Positions 57,916 through 64,000 of a stretch of DNA of 64,000 bases are shown piece by piece. Below the pieces are notes generated by a model, which saw nothing but the letters and a program-made list of their open reading frames with translations, did no database searches and was not told the DNA's origin. The translations under genes and the position numbers were made by a program. Each line of letters starts with the position of its first letter. The stretch's first letter is position 1. The stretch is from Streptomyces humi (GTDB lineage Bacteria > Actinomycetota > Actinomycetes > Streptomycetales > Streptomycetaceae): NCBI RefSeq assembly GCF_001005085.2, contig NZ_LBMU02000069.1:88507-152506 (forward strand), read 5' to 3'.

Positions 57916-60429
57916 GTGACCCTCATCGATCGACTGCCGCCGACCGCCGACCCCGACGCCCTGTACGAAGCCTTCGAGGCGTGGGCCGAGGAGCGTGGGC
58001 TCACGCTCTACTCCCACCAGGAGGAGGCGCTGATCGAGGCGGTCTCCGGGGCGAACGTGATCGTGTCGACGCCGACCGGCTCCGGCAAGAGCATGATCGC
58101 CGCGGGTGCGCACTTCGCCGCGCTGGCCCGCGACGAGGTCACCTTCTACACGGCCCCGATCAAGGCGCTGGTGTCGGAGAAGTTCTTCGAGCTGTGCAAG
58201 ATCTTCGGCACCGAGAACGTGGGCATGCTCACCGGCGACGCCTCCGTGAACTCCGACGCGCCCGTCATCTGCTGCACCGCCGAGGTGCTCGCCTCCATCG
58301 CCCTGCGCGACGGGAAGCAGGCGGACGTCGGCCAGGTCGTCATGGACGAGTTCCACTTCTACGCCGAGGGCGACCGCGGCTGGGCCTGGCAGATCCCGCT
58401 CCTCGAACTGCCCCAGGCGCAGTTCATCCTCATGTCGGCCACCCTCGGCGACGTCTCCTTCTTCGAGAAGGACCTCGCCCGCCGCACCGGCCGGCCCACC
58501 GCCGTGGTCCGGTCGGCGACCCGGCCGGTGCCGCTCTCCTACGAGTACAAGCTCACGCCGCTGACGGAGACGCTCACCGAACTCCTCGAGAGCAGGCAGG
58601 CGCCGGTGTACATCGTGCACTTCACCCAGGCGCAGGCCGTGGAGCGGGCGCAGGCGCTGATGAGCATCAACATGTGCTCGAAGGAGGAGAAGGAGCAGAT
58701 CGCCGAGCTGATCGGCAACTTCCGGTTCACCACCAAGTTCGGCCGTAACCTGTCCCGTTACGTCCGGCACGGCATCGGTGTCCACCACGCCGGCATGCTC
58801 CCCAAGTACCGGCGGCTGGTGGAGAAGCTCGCCCAGGCCGGTCTGCTGAAGGTCATCTGCGGCACCGACACCCTGGGCGTGGGTGTCAACGTGCCCATCC
58901 GCACGGTGCTGTTCACCGCCCTCACCAAGTACGACGGCAGCCGGGTGCGGACGCTGCGCGCCCGTGAGTTCCACCAGATCGCCGGCCGGGCGGGGCGCGC
59001 CGGGTTCGACACGGCCGGCCTCGTGGTCGCGCAGGCACCCGAGCACGTCATCGAGAACGAGAAGGCGCTCGCGAAGGCGGGCGACGACCCGAAGAAGCGG
59101 CGCAAGGTGGTGCGCAAGAAGGCACCGGAGGGCTTCGTCGGCTGGACGGAGAACACCTTCGAGAAGCTGATCGCGTCCGAGCCGGAGCCGCTGACGTCGC
59201 GTTTCCGGGTGACGCACACGATGCTGCTGTCGGTGATCGCCCGCCCGGGCAACGCGTTCGAGGCGATGCGCCACCTGCTGGAGGACAACCACGAGCCGCG
59301 CAAGCAGCAGCTGCGCCACATCCGCCGGGCGATCGCGATCTACCGTTCGCTGGTGGACGGCGGGATCGTCGAGAAGTTGGAGACGCCGGACGCCACCGGA
59401 CGCATCGTCCGCCTGACGGTCGACCTCCAGCAGGACTTCGCGCTCAACCAGCCGCTGTCCACGTTCGCGCTGGCCGCCTTCGAACTCCTCGACCCCGAGT
59501 CGCCCTCCTACGCCCTCGACATGGTGTCCGTCGTCGAGTCCACGCTGGACGACCCACGGCAGATCCTCGTCGCCCAGCTGAACAAGGCGAAGGGTGAGGC
59601 GGTGGCCGCCATGAAGGCGGACGGCGTCGAGTACGAGGAGCGCATGGAGCGCCTCCAGGACGTCAGCTACCCGAAGCCGCTGGAGGAGCTGCTCTTCCAC
59701 GCGTACGACACGTACCGCAAGAGCCATCCCTGGGTCGGTGACCATCCGCTGTCGCCGAAGTCGGTCATCCGGGACATGTACGAACGGGCGATGTCCTTCA
59801 CGGAGCTGGTGTCCTTCTACGAGCTGGCCCGCACCGAGGGCATCGTGCTGCGCTACCTCGCGAGCGCTTACAAGGCCCTCGACCACAACATCCCGGACGA
59901 CCTCAAGTCCGAGGACCTTCAGGACCTGATCGAGTGGCTGGGCGAGATGGTCCGCCAGGTCGACTCCAGCCTGCTGGACGAGTGGGAGCAGCTGGCCAAC
60001 CCGGAGGAGATGACGGCCGAGGAGGCGCAGGAGAAGGCCGACGAGGTCAAGCCGGTCACCGCCAACGCGCGGGCCTTCCGGGTCCTGGTCCGCAACGCGA
60101 TGTTCCGCCGGGTGGAGCTGGCCGCCCTCGACCAGGTCGACGAACTGGGCGAGATGGACGGGGAGTCCGGCTGGGACGCCGACGCCTGGGGCGAGGCGAT
60201 GGACAAGTACTGGGACGAGTACGAGGACCTGGGTACCGGACCCGACGCCCGCGGCCCCAAGCTGCTGGTGATCCAGGAGGAACCGCAGGACGCGCTGTGG
60301 CGCGTCCGGCAGATCTTCGACGACCCGAACAATGACCACGACTGGGGCATCAGCGCGGAGGTCGACCTGACGGCCTCCGACGCCGAGGGCCGTGCGGTCG
60401 TCCGCGTCACCGACGTCGGCCAGCTCTGA
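57916..60429 (+). CDS. Ski2/Mtr4-like SF2 RNA helicase with DUF3516
   Basis: An 837-aa DExH helicase. Motif Q/I: SHQEEALIEAVSGANVIVSTPTGSGKS (Walker A 51-59); motif II DEFH (144-147) in VVMDEFHFYAEGD; motif III MSATL; motif IV onwards GIGVHHAGMLPKYRRLVEKL, CGTDTLGVGVNVP and the motif VI segment HQIAGRAGRAGF. The C-terminal half matches the DUF3516 region of actinobacterial helicases. It probably unwinds structured RNA or RNA:DNA. GTG 57916 (protein begins TLIDRLPPTADPDALYEAF) agrees with the usual start. CAAGAT 6 nt before it could be a leaderless -10. Confidence 0.92.
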   Translation: MTLIDRLPPTADPDALYEAFEAWAEERGLTLYSHQEEALIEAVSGANVIVSTPTGSGKSMIAAGAHFAALARDEVTFYTAPIKALVSEKFFELCKIFGTENVGMLTGDASVNSDAPVICCTAEVLASIALRDGKQADVGQVVMDEFHFYAEGDRGWAWQIPLLELPQAQFILMSATLGDVSFFEKDLARRTGRPTAVVRSATRPVPLSYEYKLTPLTETLTELLESRQAPVYIVHFTQAQAVERAQALMSINMCSKEEKEQIAELIGNFRFTTKFGRNLSRYVRHGIGVHHAGMLPKYRRLVEKLAQAGLLKVICGTDTLGVGVNVPIRTVLFTALTKYDGSRVRTLRAREFHQIAGRAGRAGFDTAGLVVAQAPEHVIENEKALAKAGDDPKKRRKVVRKKAPEGFVGWTENTFEKLIASEPEPLTSRFRVTHTMLLSVIARPGNAFEAMRHLLEDNHEPRKQQLRHIRRAIAIYRSLVDGGIVEKLETPDATGRIVRLTVDLQQDFALNQPLSTFALAAFELLDPESPSYALDMVSVVESTLDDPRQILVAQLNKAKGEAVAAMKADGVEYEERMERLQDVSYPKPLEELLFHAYDTYRKSHPWVGDHPLSPKSVIRDMYERAMSFTELVSFYELARTEGIVLRYLASAYKALDHNIPDDLKSEDLQDLIEWLGEMVRQVDSSLLDEWEQLANPEEMTAEEAQEKADEVKPVTANARAFRVLVRNAMFRRVELAALDQVDELGEMDGESGWDADAWGEAMDKYWDEYEDLGTGPDARGPKLLVIQEEPQDALWRVRQIFDDPNNDHDWGISAEVDLTASDAEGRAVVRVTDVGQL

Positions 60430-60460
60430 GCACCGATTCGAGCACAGGAGAATCGCACGC

Positions 60461-61327
60461 ATGACGAACCCGGCCGAGAGACTGGTCGACCTGCTCGACC
60501 TGGAGCAGATCGAGGTCAACATCTTCCGTGGCCGCAGTCCCCAGGAGTCCCTCCAGCGGGTCTTCGGCGGGCAGGTGGCGGGCCAGGCGCTGGTCGCCGC
60601 GGGCCGCACCACGGAGGGCGACCGCCCGGTGCACTCGCTGCACGCGTACTTCCTGCGCCCGGGCCGGCCGGGCGTGCCGATCGTGTACCAGGTCGAACGG
60701 GTCCGGGACGGCCGGTCGTTCACGACGCGCCGGGTCACGGCCGTGCAGCAGGGCCGCACGATCTTCAATCTCACCGCCTCCTTCCACAAGCCTGAGATGG
60801 GAGCCTTCGAGCACCAGCTGCCGCCGGCCCGGGAGGTGCCGCACCCCGAGTCGCTGCCGACGCTGGCCGAGGAGATCCGCAAGCACCTGGGCGAACTCCC
60901 CGAGCAGCTGGAGCGGATGGCCCGCCGCCAGCCCTTCGACATCCGCTATGTCGACCGGCTGCGCTGGCACCCCGAGGAGATAGAGGGCGCCGAACCGCGC
61001 AGTGCGGTGTGGATGCGCGCGGTCGGACCGCTGGGCGACGATCCGCTGGTGCACACCTGCGCGCTGACCTACGCCAGCGACATGACCCTGCTGGACGCGG
61101 TACGGGTCCCCGTCGAACCCCTGTGGGGGCCGCGCAACTACGACATGGCCTCGCTGGACCACGCCATGTGGTTCCACCGGCCGTTCCGGGCGGACGAGTG
61201 GTTCCTGTACGAGCAGGAGTCCCCCATCGCCACGGGTGGTCTGGGCCTGGCGCGCGGGCGGGTCTACGACCTCGAGGGGCGGCTGCTGGTCTCGGTGGTC
61301 CAGGAAGGGCTTTTCAGGGCCTTGTAG
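60461..61327 (+). CDS. tesB: Acyl-CoA thioesterase II
   Basis: A 288-aa double-hotdog thioesterase that hydrolyses acyl-CoA to free acid and CoA. TesB motifs: QRVFGGQVAGQALVAAGRT, VHSLHAYFLRPG, RDGRSFTTRRVTAVQQGRTIFNL, and in the second hotdog YASDMTLLDAVR, SLDHAMWFHRPFRADEWFLYEQESP, GLARGRVYDLEGRLLVSVVQEGLFR. The catalytic Asp (in SLDHAMWF), Thr and Gln positions are present. GGAG lies 10 nt before ATG 60461. Its last 64 bp overlap the end of the convergent DUF6397 gene. Confidence 0.93.
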   Translation: MTNPAERLVDLLDLEQIEVNIFRGRSPQESLQRVFGGQVAGQALVAAGRTTEGDRPVHSLHAYFLRPGRPGVPIVYQVERVRDGRSFTTRRVTAVQQGRTIFNLTASFHKPEMGAFEHQLPPAREVPHPESLPTLAEEIRKHLGELPEQLERMARRQPFDIRYVDRLRWHPEEIEGAEPRSAVWMRAVGPLGDDPLVHTCALTYASDMTLLDAVRVPVEPLWGPRNYDMASLDHAMWFHRPFRADEWFLYEQESPIATGGLGLARGRVYDLEGRLLVSVVQEGLFRAL

Positions 61328-62265
61328 AGCCAGTCGCGCAGGCCGCGGGAGGTCCTCGGCCGCACCACCGGGTGCGGGGGCCGGGGTGCCGGTCCCGGGG
61401 TCCGCGGGGCGGTTCCCGAGGTATTCGGGGAAGGTTCCGAGGTCCGCGGGGCGGGTCCCGAGGTCTGCGGGGCGGGTCGAGGGGTCCGCGGTTCGGGGTG
61501 TGGCGCGGGAGCGGCGGTGCGGGCGGCCGCGACCGCCTGGGTGAGTTCGCTGCGGAGCCAGTCGATCTCGTCCGGCTCGTCCGCCGTCATGAGTTCCTCG
61601 GCGAGCTGCGCGGCGGGCGAACCGGGTGCGCCGTGGGCGGGTGGCGCGGGGCGCAGGGTCCGCACGTGCACGCGCTCGTGAGGGTCCGTGAGCAGGTGGT
61701 CGATCTCGCCGGGATCCAGGAACGCGGCCACCGCTCCGGCTCGCGCCCAGGGTCCGCCGGCCTGCCGCAGCAGAAATCCGCGGTGGCGGCCGCGCCAGTT
61801 GCGGGCCCGCCGGTCGACGCCCGTGCGCAGCAGCTCGCGCAGTTCCTCGGGCGTGCGGCCGGTGAGCAGCCGGGAGTTCCGCTCGTCGGCCGTGAACTGC
61901 CGTAGCTCCTCGGCCAGATAGAGCCAGACCACGGCCCGGTAGCGATTCGGGTACCACGTGACGGGAGTGATCAGACCGAGCCTGGCGAAGCGGGTGAACC
62001 GGGCCGCCGGGATCCCCATCAGGGCCGCACTCTCGGCCGTGCCCACGGCTTTCACGCTCTCGCGGAGGGTGTCGGCGCGGCTGAGGAGGCGGTCGACCTC
62101 GGTCCGTGGGACGCGGCGGCCCCCGCCTCCCTCGTCGGGCACCGTGCGGATCCGCCCGAGGTGTACCGCGAGGTCGAACTCACGCCGCCTGAGGCCCAGT
62201 TCACGGGCGGCTCGGCTGGGTGCGCAGGTGAGCGGGCGGGTCTGGGTGAGGATGGTGCCGGACAT
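61264..62265 (-). CDS. DUF6397 family protein
   Basis: A 333-aa protein recognised as DUF6397. The N-terminal 60 residues (SRAARELGLRRREFDLAVHLGRIR, RVPRTEVDRLLSR) look like a helix-turn-helix, and a second similar segment follows (ESAALMGIPAARFTRFARLGLITPVTWYPNRYRAVVWLY). Residues about 255-315 are a Pro/Thr/Ser-rich repeat region. The end, LRDWLYKALKS plus a basic tail, is encoded opposite the end of tesB. ATG 62265 follows GGGGGAG with 7-nt spacing. Probably a DNA-binding regulator; the target is unknown. Confidence 0.75.
   Translation of the reverse strand: MSGTILTQTRPLTCAPSRAARELGLRRREFDLAVHLGRIRTVPDEGGGGRRVPRTEVDRLLSRADTLRESVKAVGTAESAALMGIPAARFTRFARLGLITPVTWYPNRYRAVVWLYLAEELRQFTADERNSRLLTGRTPEELRELLRTGVDRRARNWRGRHRGFLLRQAGGPWARAGAVAAFLDPGEIDHLLTDPHERVHVRTLRPAPPAHGAPGSPAAQLAEELMTADEPDEIDWLRSELTQAVAAARTAAPAPHPEPRTPRPAPQTSGPAPRTSEPSPNTSGTAPRTPGPAPRPPHPVVRPRTSRGLRDWLYKALKSPSWTTETSSRPSRS
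61393..61493. repeat. About 21-bp imperfect repeats inside DUF6397 gene
   Basis: Repeated GGTCCGCGGGGCGGGTCCCGAG-like units on the plus strand encode the APxTSGPAPRTSE-type proline-rich linker of the DUF6397 protein on the minus strand. Confidence 0.7.
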
Positions 62266-62391
62266 GGTCGTTCTCCCCCGTGGAGCGGGTGGCCGACGCC
62301 GGGTGCGCTGGCCGTGGAAAAGACCGTAGCCGCTCGGGCGAAACTCGTGGCGGGCCTGTGGATAACTCCACGGACGAGATGAAATACCAGG

Positions 62392-62805
62392 TCAGAGGTC
62401 TATCGCGGAGGAGCGCTCCGGTTGCCGGGCGTCCACACCGAGATGTTCGCCGACGCGGTTGACGAGCAGTGTCATCTCGTAGGCGATCTGGCCGATGTCG
62501 GCCTCGGCCCCGCTGAGGACGCACAGACAGCTGCCGGTCCCGGCGGCGGTCACGAACAGCACCGCCTCGTCGTACTCGATCATCGTCTGCCGGACCTGGC
62601 CGGCGCCGAAATGGCGTCCGGAGCCCTTGGCGAGGCTGTGCAACCCGGAGGCCACGGCGGCCAGATGCTCCGCGTCCTCCCGGCGAAGGCCCGTGCTGGC
62701 CCCGGTGACCAGCCCGTCGTTCGACAGGACCAGCGCGTGCCGTACGTGTTCCACGCGCTCGGTCAGGTCGTCGAGCAGCCAGCCGAGTCCCTGGTTCTGC
62801 GCCAT
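62392..62805 (-). CDS. Roadblock/LC7 domain protein (CvnB-like)
   Basis: A 137-aa roadblock/LC7 protein: LGWLLDDLTERVEHVRHALVLSNDGLV, EHLAAVASGLHSLAKGSG, LFVTAAGTGSCLCVLSGAEADIGQIAYEM. These proteins act with small GTPases in Streptomyces conservons (cvnA-D). It is separated from the conservon GTPase at the right edge by the divergent PPOX gene, so it is either an extra CvnB or an independent regulator. The ATG 62805 has GGGGAG 10 nt upstream. The 126-bp gap to the DUF6397 gene (62266-62391) shows no feature. Confidence 0.88.
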   Translation of the reverse strand: MAQNQGLGWLLDDLTERVEHVRHALVLSNDGLVTGASTGLRREDAEHLAAVASGLHSLAKGSGRHFGAGQVRQTMIEYDEAVLFVTAAGTGSCLCVLSGAEADIGQIAYEMTLLVNRVGEHLGVDARQPERSSAIDL

Positions 62806-62899
62806 GTCGTAGCGTCTCCCCGCGTGCCGTTCCCCCTGGCTGGAGGATCTCCCCGCCAGCCTTCCCCACCACCGGCCTCCGGGCAAGGAGGATGGGCGC

Positions 62900-63328
62900 A
62901 TGGCAGAGAAGATGACCGACGAGGAATGGCGGGCGTTCGTCTCGCACGGCACCCGCACCGGCAAGCTGTCCACCGTGAACGCCGACGGCAGCCCGCATGT
63001 GGCCCCGATCTGGTTCCTGTTGGACGGGGACGATCTGGTGTTCAACACGGGCAAGGACACCGTGAAAGGGCGCAATCTCACCCGTGACGGGCGTGTCGCG
63101 CTCTGCGTGGACGACGACCGGCCCCCCTTCCACTTCGTGGTGCTGAACGGGCGCGCCCGGCTGTCCGAGGAACCGGGCGAGCTGCGTGATTCGGCCACCC
63201 GGATCGCCGCCCGCTACATGGGAGAGGACCGCGCCGAGGAGTTCGGTGCCCGCAACGGCGTCCCCGGCGAGTTGTTGGTCCGGGTCGCCGTGGAGAAGGT
63301 GGTGGCGTTGAAGGACCTCACCGGCTGA
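62900..63328 (+). CDS. PPOX-class F420-dependent oxidoreductase
   Basis: A 142-aa split-barrel flavin/deazaflavin enzyme: FVSHGTRTGKLSTVNADGSPHVAPIWFLLDGDDLVFNT, KGRNLTRDGRVALCVDDDRPPFHFVVLNGRA. It matches the PPOX-class, probable F420-dependent group of actinobacteria; the F420H2-dependent substrate is unknown. ATG 62900 has AAGGAGG with 8-nt spacing, a very strong ribosome binding site. Divergent from the roadblock gene (94 bp) and convergent with the GTPase gene (3-bp gap). Confidence 0.88.
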   Translation: MAEKMTDEEWRAFVSHGTRTGKLSTVNADGSPHVAPIWFLLDGDDLVFNTGKDTVKGRNLTRDGRVALCVDDDRPPFHFVVLNGRARLSEEPGELRDSATRIAARYMGEDRAEEFGARNGVPGELLVRVAVEKVVALKDLTG

Positions 63329-63331
63329 GGC

Positions 63332-63937
63332 TCAGCCGACCGAGTCGAGCAGCCGGGCGGTGTGCACCCGCCCGGCGTACTCGACGACCCGGATCAGCAC
63401 CTCCTTGCCTGAGTCCCAGTCGCGCGCGTCGCAGAGGACCACGGGCGTGCCCGGGTCCAGGTCCAGGGCGCGGCAGACGTCGGGCGCGCCGTACGTCCGG
63501 GCGCCGGTGAAGCAGTTGACGGCGACGACGAACGGGATGTGCCGGTGCTCGAAGTAGTCGACCGCCGGGAAGCAGTCCTCCAGTCGGCGGGTGTCGGCGA
63601 GAACGACCGCGCCGAGGGCGCCCTGCGACAACTCGTCCCACAGGAACCAGAAGCGGTCCTGGCCCGGGGTGCCGAAAAGGTACAAGGAGAGTCCGGAGCG
63701 GATGGTGATGCGTCCGAAGTCCATGGCGACGGTGGTGGTGACCTTCTGGTCCACACCGTCCGTGTCGTCCACCGACTGTCCGGCCTCGCTGAGCATCTCC
63801 TCGGTGCGCAGCGGCCGGATCTCGCTGACGGCACCTACCAGTGTCGTCTTGCCGACGCCGAAGCCGCCGGCGACCAGGATCTTGAGCGCCATGGCCGACG
63901 TGTCGTCGGCGGCGGTTTCGGAGTACTCGAGGACCAT
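63332..63937 (-). CDS. Conservon small GTPase (CvnD-like)
   Basis: A 201-aa Ras-like GTP-binding protein. P-loop GGFGVGKTT (24-32), switch Thr in KVTTTVAMDFG, G3 motif LFGTPGQDRFWFLWDEL, and a degenerate G4 (VNCFTGA, where NKxD is expected). In Streptomyces these are the last gene of cvnABCD operons with a sensor kinase, roadblock and DUF742 protein. ATG 63937 begins the usual VLEYSE start; GTG 63943 overlapping the upstream stop as GTGA is an alternative. The remaining conservon genes should lie beyond the right edge. Confidence 0.88.
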   Translation of the reverse strand: MVLEYSETAADDTSAMALKILVAGGFGVGKTTLVGAVSEIRPLRTEEMLSEAGQSVDDTDGVDQKVTTTVAMDFGRITIRSGLSLYLFGTPGQDRFWFLWDELSQGALGAVVLADTRRLEDCFPAVDYFEHRHIPFVVAVNCFTGARTYGAPDVCRALDLDPGTPVVLCDARDWDSGKEVLIRVVEYAGRVHTARLLDSVG

Positions 63938-63939
63938 GA

Positions 63940-64000
63940 TCACTTCTCTCGGGGGCGAAAGCCACTCGGGGAGGCGGGAGGCTCGGGGAGGCGGGAGGCT
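63940..64000 (-). CDS. End of upstream conservon gene (probably DUF742, CvnC)
   Basis: A minus-strand frame entering from the right edge reads PASPSGFRPREK before a TGA at 63942-63940, 2 nt before the GTPase ATG or overlapping its GTG. Position and spacing are those of cvnC. Only about 19 residues are in the window and they are low in information. Confidence 0.35.
   Translation of the reverse strand, partial: ASRLPEPPASPSGFRPREK
63967..64000. repeat. Two 17-bp tandem copies at window edge
   Basis: CGGGGAGGCGGGAGGCT occurs twice back to back and may continue outside the window. It lies at the presumed 3' end of the cvnC gene. Confidence 0.8.

Noticed and set aside
53293..60942. A very long open frame on the minus strand across the ABC, L31 and helicase genes
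   Set aside because: It is antisense to several genes with clear family motifs, is low-complexity (Arg, Gly, Gln, His rich) and reflects high-GC codon bias in which the opposite strand stays open.
1..64000. tRNA, rRNA, transposase, integrase or prophage genes
   Set aside because: None recognised on either strand; gaps are short and are accounted for by repeats, promoters or terminators.

Overview
This is high-GC actinobacterial DNA, almost certainly a Streptomyces chromosome arm or core-flank segment. GC is very high throughout, GTG starts are common, and neighbouring genes often overlap by ATGA or GTGA. Family markers include an Rv1733c-type membrane protein, DUF5997, DUF6397, DUF6271, DUF5709 and a conservon GTPase at the right edge. 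No tRNA, rRNA, CRISPR array, insertion sequence or prophage was seen. Coding density is high and no gap without a gene exceeds 300 bp.

Layout. 0-9 kb: an Asp-box repeat protein, uracil-DNA glycosylase, a BadF-type sugar kinase, a chelatase-fold protein, a lactonase beta-propeller, a FUSC exporter divergent from an Lrp regulator, and a HAD phosphatase. 9-16 kb: a GH127 arabinofuranosidase with an inserted LamG domain, a DHA2 exporter tail-to-tail with an O-methyltransferase, and a divergent pair made of a LysR effector domain (no HTH) and DUF5997. 16-28.5 kb: a five-gene translationally coupled operon of DUF4132, a 1644-aa protein, a MoxR ATPase, a DUF5682-VWA fusion and a SWIM protein. It resembles an extended and fused version of the E. 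coli yehI/L/M/P/Q set. 28.6-31.1 kb: a LuxR regulator and a DUF1326/DUF2182 pair. 31.2-36.4 kb: a tightly overlapping minus-strand operon of PhyH dioxygenase, DUF6271, type III PLP decarboxylase, GNAT and MFS that looks like a small biosynthetic cluster. 36.7-52 kb: carbohydrate and wall enzymes (GH3, GH76, PNGase A, M1 peptidase, amidase, MltG-like) mixed with a flavoprotein, YjbQ, a MarR/ABC pair and a DctA transporter. 52-56 kb: a heterodimeric ABC exporter. 56-64 kb: DUF5709, Cys-less L31, a membrane hydrolase-like protein, a Ski2-type helicase, TesB, DUF6397, a roadblock protein, a PPOX oxidoreductase and a CvnD GTPase.

The strongest candidate for a little-described system is the 16-28.5 kb operon. 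Its only intergenic promoter region contains an exact match to the mycobacterial/actinobacterial RecA-independent DNA-damage promoter consensus (TTGTCRGTG-N8-TANNNT, the PafBC-linked motif), at the right distance from a good ribosome binding site. This suggests that the MoxR/VWA/SWIM machine is induced by DNA damage. The second candidate is the 31-36 kb PhyH/DUF6271/PLP operon, which could make and export a modified, acylated amine.

Regulatory DNA is unusually readable here. There are DasR-like (dre) palindromes near the GH3 N-acetylglucosaminidase and the lactonase, a perfect LacI-type palindrome at the GH76 promoter, phased GGCCATTGG repeats between the Lrp gene and the exporter, and several -10 boxes 6-8 nt from start codons that imply leaderless mRNAs. 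All functional assignments are from reading the sequence only. Family names come from motif recognition, not from a database search.
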